Notes: generated by a model not told the origin, from the sequence alone. Positions 7,853 to 15,372 are shown, counted from the stretch's first letter. The stretch: DNA of 39,559 bases from Lysobacterales bacterium (GCA_028289465.1 JANQPM010000052.1:1-39559); one strand, 5' to 3'. Translations and numbers: made by a program.

Positions 7853-8914
7853 TTATGCGTCGAGGAAGCGCCGCGCCAGAGGGCGCTGCAGCAACGGGAG
7901 TGTGTCGATCAGGCGGAATGCGCCGACGGTCAGTGTTCGTTTCACGCGGCCTGACGAGGTCAGCAGGCGACGAAGACGTTCGCTTTCAGCAATAGTCCGA
8001 GCACCGGCGGCATGGCGCGATGCGCTGTAGCCGGCGAGCCGGTTCTCGACCATTCTGTGCGCCAGCTCGGCGGCATCGGCAATGCCGAGGTTCATGCCGC
8101 GGCCGCCGGCCGGAGAATGGCAATGCGCTGCATCGCCGGCCAGAAAGACGCGTCCGCTATGGTAATTCACCGCTTGGCGTATGGATATGCGGAATTGCGC
8201 TTCGCGATGCCGGCGAACGATACGCAGCGCCAGCGGCAGGCTGGCCAGCGCATCGGCGGTATTCGATACCACCCGGTAACGCGTCGCTTCCAGCGGCGCG
8301 ACGACGGTGACCTGGCCGGGGCCGGGCAAACAGAGCGTGAGCGCCTGCTGATTGGGCCAGTCTGCCGCATCGACATCGGCAATCGACCAGGTTTCCGGCA
8401 GATCGAACCCGGCATATTCAATACCCACGCAGTCGCGGGCGGTGCTGTGTACGCCATCGGCGCCGATCAGATAATCGTACGCGGCCTGACTGCCGTCTGC
8501 GAACCTCGCGAGAACCTGCTTTTTATCCTGTTCCAGGCTGCTTAATGTCTTGCCGTAGCTGACCGAGCCACCAAACGTCAACAAGCGGTCCCGCAGCGCC
8601 GCTTCGGTACGGTCCTGGGCGAGCGCCAGGCCGAAATCGGTCGACGGATGGCCGCCGCGCAGCGATAGCGATAGTATTTTCCGGCGCTGCTTGAAGATTT
8701 TGACCTCGCGTATCTTGATCCCTTCGGCAAGCAGGCGCTCGGTGACGCCGGACGGCGTTAGAATCTCCAGACTGCGCGGCAATATTCCGACCGCGCGGGA
8801 AAGCGAGGAAGGGTCCTTTTTACGGTCGATGACTTCGGTGGACACGCCGAACCGTGCCAGTTCGACCGCCGCGGTCAGACCGGTCGGGCCGGCGCCGACA
8901 ATCAGTACCCGCAT
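7853..8914 (-). CDS. FAD-dependent monooxygenase (PHBH type)
   Basis: A 353-residue flavoprotein hydroxylase of the p-hydroxybenzoate hydroxylase fold. It shows the dinucleotide motif GAGPTG (residues 7-12), the acidic end of beta-2 (EVIDRKKD), the GADGVHSTAR motif (151-160) and the second FAD motif VFLAGDAAHCHSPAGGRGMN (GDAAH about 260-264). The substrate cannot be inferred. Such enzymes hydroxylate aromatic or polyketide-like compounds with NAD(P)H and O2. The ATG at 8914 begins directly with the Rossmann strand MRVLIVGAG; the open frame upstream overlaps the neighbouring gene and is not needed. It is probably co-transcribed with the membrane protein ending 37 bp upstream. Confidence 0.85.
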   Translation of the reverse strand: MRVLIVGAGPTGLTAAVELARFGVSTEVIDRKKDPSSLSRAVGILPRSLEILTPSGVTERLLAEGIKIREVKIFKQRRKILSLSLRGGHPSTDFGLALAQDRTEAALRDRLLTFGGSVSYGKTLSSLEQDKKQVLARFADGSQAAYDYLIGADGVHSTARDCVGIEYAGFDLPETWSIADVDAADWPNQQALTLCLPGPGQVTVVAPLEATRYRVVSNTADALASLPLALRIVRRHREAQFRISIRQAVNYHSGRVFLAGDAAHCHSPAGGRGMNLGIADAAELAHRMVENRLAGYSASRHAAGARTIAESERLRRLLTSSGRVKRTLTVGAFRLIDTLPLLQRPLARRFLDA

Positions 8915-8951
8915 AATCGGGTCATCGGGCCGGCAGCCATTGTGCCGGTAC

Positions 8952-9371
8952 TCATTTTGCCGGCCCTTCGTTGCGATACACAAACGCGACCGCTACGCCG
9001 AGAAGGACGACCAGCAGACCGTCGAAGATACTCTGCTTGACCGCATGCATGCCGGGTATCGGCTGTACCACGTAGTAAATCATATAGGTGGGCACGACAC
9101 CGAGCAGCGCGATTGCGATGCCGAAACGAAGGCCCTGGCCCGGCCACGGGCTGTCGTCGATACCGCGGGCGTAAATCCAGGTAAACGCACCGGCCATAAT
9201 GACATGCGCGAGGAGCATAAAATGAAAATACTGGTTCGCTTCGCTTTCAGGCCGGAACAAGTTCGGCAGGTTGGAATACCCCTCGTACAGCAATACGCCG
9301 TGAACGAGGTAGCTGCCGGCCATCCAGAGCACAAAGACTACCAGCCACCCGATAAAGAACTTCTTATTCAT
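8952..9371 (-). CDS. conserved four-helix membrane protein, unknown function
   Basis: A 139-residue integral membrane protein. The helices are FFIGWLVVFVLWMAGSYLV, YFHFMLLAHVIMAGAFTWIY, FGIAIALLGVVPTYMIYYVV and SIFDGLLVVLLGVAVAFVY. A polar loop after helix 1 (YSNLPNLFRPESEANQ) looks like a conserved family signature, but I do not recognise a named function. The ATG at 9371 has an excellent Shine-Dalgarno (GAGGAG, 6-7 bases upstream). It lies directly upstream of the FAD monooxygenase in the same direction. A short inverted repeat (TTTAGA/TCTAAA, 9447-9467) precedes it. Confidence 0.75.
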   Translation of the reverse strand: MNKKFFIGWLVVFVLWMAGSYLVHGVLLYEGYSNLPNLFRPESEANQYFHFMLLAHVIMAGAFTWIYARGIDDSPWPGQGLRFGIAIALLGVVPTYMIYYVVQPIPGMHAVKQSIFDGLLVVLLGVAVAFVYRNEGPAK

Positions 9372-9545
9372 GCCAGTCTCCTCAAGGTGTGATGTGGTCA
9401 GAGTCTAGCGCCTGTTGACGTGTGGGACAAAGCCGGGCCAGGTCAATTTAGACCCAGCTAATCTAAAGGGGGCCGGGCGAATATGCCGGATGGCGGCCGT
9501 CTGGAAGACGGAAGCGCTGACACCGGCTTGGTCATGCTGCGGAAG

Positions 9546-10088
9546 CTAGCGCGGGATCGGAGCGGCCAGCGGAGCCGGTTCCGGTTCGCTGCAGCCCGTC
9601 GCGGGTGACAAGGAATACCAGGCCGCGCTGACCGTTTGCGGTGCATGGCGAATGGTCTCGCCCGTAGCGCGGTCGGTCCAGACGGCATCGAAATGGCCAT
9701 CGGTGCCGATCAGGCCGCGCCACATCACCGACGACGGCCCGAAGCGCGACTTTTCGGCGGCCCAGTACGATTCCTGCGCGATATGTTCGGGCAACTGCGC
9801 AAACGCGTGCTGGTTGTTGGTGATGGTGACAAAAACCGGTTCGGCAGCGTGCTCGACGGTCCTCGGCGGCGTCTCAGCAGTGCTTCTGCCCCAGGCCAGC
9901 CGGACCGGGTAGCCGCGGCGTATCGCATTGAATAGCGCCTGTCTCGATCCGCTGATACGGGTACCGTGCTGGTCATGGTGGTATTCCAGGCGCCAGCCGG
10001 GCGAACAGGCGGCGGTGTTTGACGGCCCGTGAGCACAGGCAGCCAGCATCAGCAGGCAGAGTGCCGCCGGCAGGGCTTTCGAGCACAT
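9546..10088 (-). CDS. putative lipoprotein, unknown function
   Basis: A 180-residue predicted lipoprotein. The N terminus MCSKALPAALCLLMLAAC gives a hydrophobic signal ending in a lipobox (LAAC), so lipidation of Cys18 is likely. The mature part has no family I recognise. It contains FVTITNNQHAFAQLPEHI and WRGLIGTDGHFDAVW, and ends in a Pro-rich tail (EPEPAPLAAPIPR). The repeated short Trp/Tyr strands suggest a small beta-rich domain, but that is a guess. No Shine-Dalgarno is obvious before the ATG at 10088. Downstream lies a weak hairpin (CCGTCT-GGA-AGACGG, 9497-9511) without a clear T run. Confidence 0.7.
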   Translation of the reverse strand: MCSKALPAALCLLMLAACAHGPSNTAACSPGWRLEYHHDQHGTRISGSRQALFNAIRRGYPVRLAWGRSTAETPPRTVEHAAEPVFVTITNNQHAFAQLPEHIAQESYWAAEKSRFGPSSVMWRGLIGTDGHFDAVWTDRATGETIRHAPQTVSAAWYSLSPATGCSEPEPAPLAAPIPR

Positions 10089-10241
10089 TTTTACACCACG
10101 GTAGCCACGCGATTCATTCAGCGTTGACGTTTTTCTTCAGCTTGTCAAACCGGCGCCGGGGACACGAGTCAGTCACAGTGTTTGATGCGGTATTCCGAAC
10201 GGCCGGCTTCATCCGGTGGGCTTTATTGCATCGCGCGACAA

Positions 10242-10589
10242 TCAGGTGGACCGGCCGTCATAGTGATGTACCGAATACGCACCCAGGTCGATATCCGCCA
10301 CGCAGCGGGCGTTGATCGCCGCCATTTCGTTGCCTTCGCCATCGGCGCCGAAACCGATCGGCGCGCAGCCGCAGGTGGGGCAAAAGTGGTGCTTGATCAG
10401 ATGCTTGTTAAAAGTGTAGGTGCTCATCGCCGATGCCGGCGTTTTCAGGTTCATCTGATCTGTGGATACAAACCACAGCAGGTAACCTCGCCGGCTGCAA
10501 ATCGAGCAGTTGCATTCCATCAGTGATTCGATTTCGCCGTCCACTTCGAACGCGATATCCCCGCAATGGCAGCTTCCTTCATAGATCAT
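10242..10589 (-). CDS. GFA family zinc-binding protein
   Basis: A 115-residue protein of the GFA fold (named for glutathione-dependent formaldehyde-activating enzyme). The expected zinc ligands are present: CHC near the start (Cys7, Cys9), CNCSIC (26-31) and FCPTCGC in the middle. The segment MSTYTFNKHLIKHHFCPTCG is the usual core. Most GFA proteins have no proven formaldehyde activity, so the role is open; S-hydroxymethylglutathione formation is only a possibility. ATG 10589 has GGAGGT close upstream. The carbonic anhydrase gene ends 18 bp upstream in the same direction, suggesting one transcript. Confidence 0.88.
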   Translation of the reverse strand: MIYEGSCHCGDIAFEVDGEIESLMECNCSICSRRGYLLWFVSTDQMNLKTPASAMSTYTFNKHLIKHHFCPTCGCAPIGFGADGEGNEMAAINARCVADIDLGAYSVHHYDGRST

Positions 10590-10607
10590 CTCGACCTCCG
10601 TTTCGGC

Positions 10608-11231
10608 TTACTTCGTGGTCTGGTCCAAAAACTCGACCAGCCCGGTCTGCATCGAGTATTTCGCGCCGACCACCAGCAGCCCGTCTTTTTCGATCATTGC
10701 CTCGAGCAGCTCGGATCCGTGACGTAACTGATCCGCGGAGAAACGCACATTGGCCGTAACCGCTTTGTGCACCAGGGCTGCTTCATCGGTGCCGGTATTG
10801 GTGTCCAGCACCTGCTGCACGGCCGGCCGAATGCGGTTAACCACCGCGCGCAGGTTCTCCGAACGGCTTTCGAGGGGTTGCCGGAGCTCGTCCAGCGTAG
10901 CCTGAACCGCACCGCACTGGCCATGGCCGAGCACCACCACCAGGCGAATACCGAATTGCTCTGCCGCGAACTCGATGCTGCCGATCTGGGACGGTGCGAC
11001 GATATTACCGGCCACGCGAATCACAAACAGATCGCCGAGGCCCTGATCGAATATCATTTCCACCGGAACCCGCGAATCCGAACAGCCGAGAATAATCGCG
11101 AACGGCTTCTGGCCGGCAACCAGTTCGAGGCGGCGCCGGTGATTGGCCTGCACATCCAATAGTTGATCGCCGGAAACGAAGCGCCGGTTTCCATCGCGCA
11201 GACGCTCCAGCGCCTCCGGTGCTGATAACAT
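10608..11231 (-). CDS. beta-class carbonic anhydrase
   Basis: A 207-residue beta-carbonic anhydrase interconverting CO2 and bicarbonate. The zinc site is complete: Cys50 in GCSDSRVP, His103 and Cys106 in GHGQCGA, with the Asp52-Arg54 dyad that gates the active site. FVIRVAGNIV and GSIEFAAEQFGIRLVVVLGH are typical strands. The C-terminal VGAKYSMQTGLVEFL is also standard. ATG 11231 has GAAGGA upstream. It is cytosolic, with no signal peptide. It probably heads a two-gene operon with the GFA protein. Confidence 0.93.
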   Translation of the reverse strand: MLSAPEALERLRDGNRRFVSGDQLLDVQANHRRRLELVAGQKPFAIILGCSDSRVPVEMIFDQGLGDLFVIRVAGNIVAPSQIGSIEFAAEQFGIRLVVVLGHGQCGAVQATLDELRQPLESRSENLRAVVNRIRPAVQQVLDTNTGTDEAALVHKAVTANVRFSADQLRHGSELLEAMIEKDGLLVVGAKYSMQTGLVEFLDQTTK

Positions 11232-11378
11232 CAGTTTTCCTTCTTTCGATAATTAGCGCAGCGAAGCCCGGCCAGACCCGGGGTGGGACCCGGTCGTCTT
11301 CGATGCCGTTATAACCAAGATACGGTTTTCTGCGTCAAACCTGCAAATCGCCGTTATCAGAACCAAAGCGCGCACAGG

Positions 11379-11772
11379 ATGACAACTCCATATTTTATTC
11401 TATCGGTTCTTGCGGCCATGATCGTGAGTTGTTATCCGTCTCCGCCGACAGCCGCGGAAGACGATGCCCGGTTTCTACAGGTGTATGCACCGTGACGGGC
11501 TGGATGGCGGCAGATCGCCTGGCCCAGGTCTCTGACAACCTCGGCCGGGGTCTGGAATACCCGGCAGCCAGAACCGAACCGGCGCTGTCGCACTGTGCGA
11601 CAACGGGACGTCTAAAGCCTTTGCCTACCTTGACCCGAAGGCCGGAACCGGCCTGGTATTCCTCGCCAATTCAACCAACGGTCTGGCGATTGCCGGGGTC
11701 GTTCCGGAGCGGCTGTTCCCCGGTGATCATCCCGCTTTGCGGTGGCTGAAATACGATCAGACCGAGCCCTGA
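11379..11772 (+). pseudogene. decayed serine hydrolase (class C beta-lactamase-like), middle lost
   Basis: A short frame from ATG 11379 encodes a signal-peptide-like start (YFILSVLAAMIVSC, then PPTAAEDDARFLQVYAP) and stops at 11495. Further on, a different frame from about 11599 to a TGA at 11770-11772 encodes CDNG, then KAFAYLDPKAGTGLVFLAN and STNGLAIAGVV. That is the typical C-terminal end of beta-lactamase-family serine hydrolases, just after the H/W-G-D-N-G motif. The stretch between (GRGLEYPA and so on) is in yet another frame. The catalytic SxxK and YxN regions are absent. The simplest reading is an internal deletion plus frameshifts. The 3' end overlaps the next minus-strand gene by 16 bp. 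Confidence 0.7.
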
Positions 11773-12311
11773 CTGGTAAACCAGATCGACCAGGTCAACA
11801 GAATCAGGACCAACAGAACCGTCTGCTCCGTTCTGAGCAGAAAGTAAATGTGCTTCAGCGTCTCGCCGACTTTGTCGATCGGCGGGTGGCCGGTACTAAC
11901 CGAAGCCCTGATGCCGATATCCTTCTGCAGCAAGTAGGTCTGAATCCGGTCATCTTCTACTTCCGACAAAAACAGGCGTCTGATCAGGTTGATTTTTTTT
12001 CGGTAGCGGACATTGGCTTCGCGTTCCGATTCGAGAATGCGAATAATGGTCCTGGCCATCAAAACCAGCAACAGATAAGTTGCGGTAAAAGCAATCGTTG
12101 CAACCAGGCTGAGCGGCTTGCCGCTGGTCCATATGCCGGCGGTGACCACCAATACCGCAAAAAACGCAACATTGAAGTAGTTAAAGAAAACCCCTCTTCG
12201 GTGGTCGATATTAAACAGTTGTTGCCATGAGGTTTCGAACTCCTTGATCAAAAGTTCCCTCGCCTGCCCGTCCATTTCCTTGGACAGGACTTCTCCATTT
12301 TGTTCATCCAT
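11757..12311 (-). CDS. membrane protein of unknown function
   Basis: A 184-residue protein with an acidic soluble N terminus (MDEQNGEVLSKEMDGQ), a polar segment LFNIDHRRGVFFNYFN, then helices VAFFAVLVVTAGIW, LVATIAFTATYLLLVLMA and, near the C terminus, TVLLVLILLTWSIWF. A charged cytosolic stretch (RILESEREANVRYRKKI) separates the second and third helices. I do not recognise a named family. ATG 12311 has AGGGG seven bases upstream, and a candidate promoter lies at 12345-12373. Its 3' end overlaps the remnant of the serine hydrolase on the other strand. Confidence 0.72.
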   Translation of the reverse strand: MDEQNGEVLSKEMDGQARELLIKEFETSWQQLFNIDHRRGVFFNYFNVAFFAVLVVTAGIWTSGKPLSLVATIAFTATYLLLVLMARTIIRILESEREANVRYRKKINLIRRLFLSEVEDDRIQTYLLQKDIGIRASVSTGHPPIDKVGETLKHIYFLLRTEQTVLLVLILLTWSIWFTSQGSV

Positions 12312-12344
12312 GAATATACCCCTAGCGTCCTTGGCGCACTAGTG

Positions 12345-12373
12345 ATTGTACAACGCTTGTCAATACGTGTTGA
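12345..12373 (-). promoter_or_regulatory. candidate sigma70 promoter for the membrane protein gene
   Basis: On the minus strand a -10 box TACAAT (12350-12345) sits 17 bp from a weak -35 TCAACA (12373-12368). The predicted start of transcription is about 25-30 bases before ATG 12311. The -10 is good and the -35 matches 4 of 6 consensus bases. Confidence 0.35.
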
Positions 12374-12540
12374 GAGCCAATTTGACAAAGACTGCCATAT
12401 TCGCGCGGAACGCGGTTTCAGGTTCGCCTCAATCGGCGTGCATGAGTGGCGCTGCTGTCTGCCAGGCGCCTTCGTTATGGACTCCTCGACTGGTCCCGCG
12501 AGCATTTTCCGCCATAGAGGTAGTTAGTAAGGTGTCTAGC

Positions 12541-12620
12541 GCCCCCCTCTTTCGTAGCGAAGGTGGAGTCAGACGGCGGTTTCGCTATGCGAAGAAGCCT
12601 TCTGGCGCAGCCGTTAAGCC
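12541..12620 (-). repeat. dispersed structured repeat (stem-variable module)
   Basis: The reverse complement aligns with 29-112 over about 80 bases with few differences. It carries GAAGC (12594-12598), an inner stem TTCGC-TAT-GCGAA (12581-12593), ACCGCC on the minus strand, and partial outer arms CAGA/TCTG. The element ends at GGCTTAACGGCTGCG on the minus strand, next to the VOC gene's 3' end. Confidence 0.78.
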
Positions 12621-12629
12621 GGCAGCCGG

Positions 12630-12983
12630 CTATTCGCTGTGCAGGGCAATTCGGTTGCCTTCGGAGTCGATGACGATTGCCCGGTGGCCGAACGGGCCGA
12701 TTTCATGCGGCGGTTTTTCGACTTCCCCGCCGTGGCGCTCGGCGGCATCGACCGCATCCTGCAATCTGCCGTCGACGTTGAAGTACAGCAGTGCGCCCGA
12801 CCGGGAAGGTTTCGCCTCTTCGCCGGTAAACAAGCAACCGGATACTTCGCCGGAGTCGTGGGCGATAATCGCGACACCGGGAAACTCCTCTTTGACCTCG
12901 GCGTTCAGCACCGCCGAATAGAATCGGCGCGCCCGCGCCAGGTCGGCGGCTGGAAGGTCAAACCAAACGATACGGTTGGTCAT
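12630..12983 (-). CDS. VOC family protein (glyoxalase/bleomycin-resistance fold)
   Basis: A 117-residue single VOC module of two beta-alpha-beta-beta-beta units. It begins IVWFDLPAADLARARRFYSA, the usual start of this fold, and ends PFGHRAIVIDSEGNRIALHS. The glyoxalase-like metal ligand positions are only partly conserved (His in GHRA; Glu in SEGN), so an enzymatic role is uncertain. Other roles for such proteins are small-molecule binding or antibiotic sequestration. ATG 12983 has AGAGGA upstream. It follows the isochorismatase-like gene in the same direction, 50 bp away. Confidence 0.88.
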   Translation of the reverse strand: MTNRIVWFDLPAADLARARRFYSAVLNAEVKEEFPGVAIIAHDSGEVSGCLFTGEEAKPSRSGALLYFNVDGRLQDAVDAAERHGGEVEKPPHEIGPFGHRAIVIDSEGNRIALHSE

Positions 12984-13033
12984 GGCATAAAGTCCTCTTT
13001 CGGTATTGAATAGTGCGTCAAAACACCGGCTCG

Positions 13034-13585
13034 CTAGGCAAAGCGCTTCAGCATTTCTTCGGTGGATCGGATCGTACAGAATTCGCCGTTCAGGCTCACC
13101 AGGTTAATATTGTGGACATCCTCGGCGGAATAGTTCACGCCATCGTGGCCGGTACATTCGAACGCCGCGGTCGCATTGGATATCACCGTCACGCTGAATC
13201 CGAGGTCCGAGGCCGTCCGGGCCGTCGCCGATACACAGTGGCTGGTTGTCATCCCGACAATCACCAGCGAGGAAATGCGCCGTTCGTGCAGGTATTCGGC
13301 CAGCCCGGTGCCGATAAACGCGCTGTTCACCGACTTTTGGAATCGCTTTTCCTTCGGCAGCGGCCGAGCCTCCGCTTTGAATGCATTGCCGGGCAGTTCC
13401 GGACGCAATGGTGAGTCCGGCTCTTTTGAGCAATGCTGTATGTGAACCACCGGCAGGCCCCTATTACGCCACTCGGAAAGCAATAATGCGATATTCGATT
13501 CGGCGTCCGGGTTATTGCGCTTCCCCAGCCACGGCTCATCGAGGCCCTTTTGCACATCAACGACCAGTAACGCGGGTTGCTCCAT
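13034..13585 (-). CDS. isochorismatase-family cysteine hydrolase
   Basis: A 183-residue alpha/beta hydrolase with the Asp-Lys-Cys triad of the isochorismatase/nicotinamidase group: Asp10 in LLVVDVQKGL, Lys84 in RFQKSVNSAF, and Cys117 in VGMTTSHCVSATARTA. The cis-peptide Met-Thr-Thr precedes the nucleophile. FECTGHDGVNYSAEDVHNIN is the usual C-terminal part. The substrate is not evident; a nicotinamidase would usually show a metal-binding motif that I do not see, so a general amidase or isochorismatase-like hydrolase is the safest call. The ATG at 13585 lies six bases beyond the end of the GNAT stump. Confidence 0.9.
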   Translation of the reverse strand: MEQPALLVVDVQKGLDEPWLGKRNNPDAESNIALLLSEWRNRGLPVVHIQHCSKEPDSPLRPELPGNAFKAEARPLPKEKRFQKSVNSAFIGTGLAEYLHERRISSLVIVGMTTSHCVSATARTASDLGFSVTVISNATAAFECTGHDGVNYSAEDVHNINLVSLNGEFCTIRSTEEMLKRFA

Positions 13586-13591
13586 ATGAAC

Positions 13592-13780
13592 TCAACCTTT
13601 TTCTAACGGAAGCCTAAATCCGAAAACGGACAGACCCTGCTGGAGAAAACCCAGGTCCGGCGAGCGCTTATTGGCCGGCTGCTCGTCCTGGGTCGGAAAA
13701 CCGCCAAGCCCGGTGTAGACATCGACCATTAGCTGACCCAGCCGGTGGTATTCGCTGGATAAGACTTCGCGGATTTCCAC
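13592..13780 (-). pseudogene. truncated GNAT acetyltransferase (N-terminal stump)
   Basis: The 62-codon frame (GTG start at 13780) begins MEIREVLSSEYHRLGQLMVD and VYTGLGGFPTQDEQPA, which is the first beta-alpha unit of a GNAT N-acetyltransferase. After about residue 37 the sequence switches to NKRSPDLGFLQQGLSVFGFR and stops. The acetyl-CoA-binding core (R/Q-x-x-G-x-G/A) and the rest of the fold are missing, and I do not find them in other frames nearby. The gene therefore appears to be cut off by a deletion that joined it to unrelated sequence. Confidence 0.6.
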
Positions 13781-13849
13781 GGGATTTCCGGGTCTGTAGT
13801 CATTCGATTCCCATTGTGCTGTCGAGTCATCGGCTAAAGAGCTCCGGCG

Positions 13850-14395
13850 TTATCTTGAGGTCCGAGCCAGGTGATTCGTGCATTCCTGTACACCGGCTTC
13901 GACACCGAGCTTGCGGTACAGATCATACGCCTTTTGCCAATAAGACCTCGCAATATCGGGTTCTTTCAACTCATCGTACAGCAGTGCCATCGGCCGGTAC
14001 GCGTTCGCCAACTCCAGTTCGCTGGTTTCGGGATCCTGCCCGTACAGGCTGACCGCCTCCTCATAGGCCGTTCTCGAACGCATCAACTGCCTGTTTTTGC
14101 GGAAAATATCGCCGAGGTGTCTTACCGTTCCGGCCAGAAGCCGCTTTTGGCCGGTATGGCGACAGACCGCCTCTGCTTCCCGGTACAACAGCAATGCACC
14201 GGCGATGTCCCCCGCATCGCGCTTTAGCTGGCCCAGTTTGGTTAGCGCCTGAATCAGACCGATATGGTGGTTTTCCGCCCTGGCGAGGCTCACGGCCCGG
14301 CTGGCCAGCGCCAGCGCCTTGTCGGCATCGTGGTTGCGGCGGGCAGCCCAGGCCTGGGAAAGCAGCCGGGCGATCTGAGCGTGGTTCTGATTCAT
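13850..14395 (-). CDS. TPR-repeat protein
   Basis: A 181-residue protein made almost wholly of tetratricopeptide-like helix pairs. Examples are AARRNHDADKALALASRAVS, ALTKLGQLKRDAGDIAGALL and AYRPMALLYDELKEPDIARS, with the W/L-G-Y-A-F-A-P spacing typical of TPRs. There is no signal peptide or other domain, so it is probably a cytosolic scaffold or chaperone-like binding protein with an unknown partner. The first ATG (14395) is used; its Shine-Dalgarno is weak. The C-terminal end (LARTSR) stops 70 bp before the truncated GNAT gene. Confidence 0.82.
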   Translation of the reverse strand: MNQNHAQIARLLSQAWAARRNHDADKALALASRAVSLARAENHHIGLIQALTKLGQLKRDAGDIAGALLLYREAEAVCRHTGQKRLLAGTVRHLGDIFRKNRQLMRSRTAYEEAVSLYGQDPETSELELANAYRPMALLYDELKEPDIARSYWQKAYDLYRKLGVEAGVQECTNHLARTSR

Positions 14396-14422
14396 GTCGT
14401 GCTCAATCGAGAATACCGAATC

Positions 14423-14890
14423 CTAGCCCAGCCGGGTTTGATAGTGCTGGTGGTTTTCGACAAAGTGGCGTTTGCCGCGCTGAATCACCGCGAGACCCTC
14501 TTGCTCCAGACGGCGCTGCTGGCCGGAAACGCCGCCGGGATACTTCGGGTTGAGCTCGCCACCTGATTTCAGGGTGCGCCAATACGGTGTAATCCGTTTT
14601 TTGCCGTCTGCTTCGTCCTCGCCCGCCGCACCGGCAACCACACGGGCATGAATGCCGGTGACGATCGGGCAGGCCATCGTTGCCCGGTGCCGCTGGGCCA
14701 GCAGCTCGCGAATCTCGTTAATGGTGGTAATTTTACCCTTGGGAATACTGTTCATCAGCGCTGCCACTTCGGACACCGCCGGCAGCAGCATGGTCCCGGG
14801 CCCCCAGCGTTTTTCCATACCGCCGGACAGCTTTTGCACACGCGGCAGATCTTTATCGTCAGCCAGTTTTTCTCGAAATGTTTTAGCCAT
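14423..14890 (-). CDS. MGMT-like (alkyltransferase-fold) protein
   Basis: A 155-residue protein of the MGMT-like group. The core VAALMNSIPKGKITTINEIRE matches the winged helix of O6-alkylguanine-DNA alkyltransferases. Instead of the alkyl-acceptor motif PCHR it has ACPIVTGIHA, so classical repair by methyl transfer is not expected. The region KKRITPYWRTLKSGGELNPK followed by KYPGG is typical of this stand-alone group, whose role is not established. It may bind DNA like the alkyltransferase-like (ATL) proteins. ATG 14890 has GAGGG upstream. It lies 27 bp upstream of the TPR gene, in the same direction. Confidence 0.8.
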   Translation of the reverse strand: MAKTFREKLADDKDLPRVQKLSGGMEKRWGPGTMLLPAVSEVAALMNSIPKGKITTINEIRELLAQRHRATMACPIVTGIHARVVAGAAGEDEADGKKRITPYWRTLKSGGELNPKYPGGVSGQQRRLEQEGLAVIQRGKRHFVENHQHYQTRLG

Positions 14891-14931
14891 GGTTCCGCCC
14901 TCGTTCGCGGCCGTTCAGTGCCGGTCGGGCA

Positions 14932-15270
14932 CTATGCGTTCTGATCGCCGCTCCGCTCCGCCTGAAGCCTGTCGATCTGATCCAGTATCGCGACAAATTG
15001 TTCGCCAAAAGGCGTGAAGCGGTATTCGACCCTGGGCGGCACCTCGGAATACGATTGTTTGGTCAATATGCCGTAACGCACCATTTTTGACAGCCGTTCA
15101 TTTAGAACCTTGGTCGATATGATGCCGATAAAACGCCGAATTTCCCCCGGGCGCCGCACCTGTTTCCGTATCGCCTTGAGGACCGCCAGGGACCATTTAC
15201 AGCCGACGATATCCTCCACCATCCGGTGAACGGGCGGGTCAGCGGAAATAAATTTCCGTTCAGTTTCCAT
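14932..15270 (-). CDS. HxlR-family transcriptional regulator
   Basis: A 112-residue winged-helix regulator of the HxlR/MarR-like type. VEDIVGCKWSLAVLKAI is the usual first helix pair with the conserved C/G-K-W, then RRFIGIISTKVLNERL forms the recognition helices and PPRVEYRFTPFGEQF the wing. The Cys in GCKW is where redox-sensing HxlR proteins (such as YodB or HypR) carry their reactive cysteine, so sensing of oxidants or electrophiles is possible. I take ATG 15270; a GTG at 15279 would add three residues. It is divergent from the cytochrome P460 gene, and a perfect palindrome lies between them. Confidence 0.88.
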   Translation of the reverse strand: METERKFISADPPVHRMVEDIVGCKWSLAVLKAIRKQVRRPGEIRRFIGIISTKVLNERLSKMVRYGILTKQSYSEVPPRVEYRFTPFGEQFVAILDQIDRLQAERSGDQNA

Positions 15271-15284
15271 ATTTAACACCGTTT

Positions 15285-15299
15285 GGTAAGCACCTTACC
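15285..15299. promoter_or_regulatory. palindromic operator candidate GGTAAG-CAC-CTTACC
   Basis: A perfect 6-3-6 inverted repeat sits 14 bases from the HxlR start codon and about 75 bases before the cytochrome P460 start. HxlR regulators bind short inverted repeats next to their own gene and the divergent target, so this is the obvious binding site for autoregulation and control of the P460 gene. Confidence 0.6.
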
Positions 15300-15372
15300 G
15301 AAAAGTGCGTACTTGTTGGCCTGGATCGAGCGGCGTAATTTATTCGACCATCAGCGAAACAGGAGGTCAAGC

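Larger units (their letters stand above)
12312..12629. other. 318 bp gap: promoter region and one repeat copy, no gene seen
   Basis: The left part holds a candidate promoter for the membrane protein and an inverted repeat TTGTCAA (12357-12363) / TTGACAA (12382-12388). The section from about 12400 to 12540 has open frames on both strands but nothing recognisable as protein. The right part (12541-12620) is a copy of the dispersed repeat. Confidence 0.5.
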
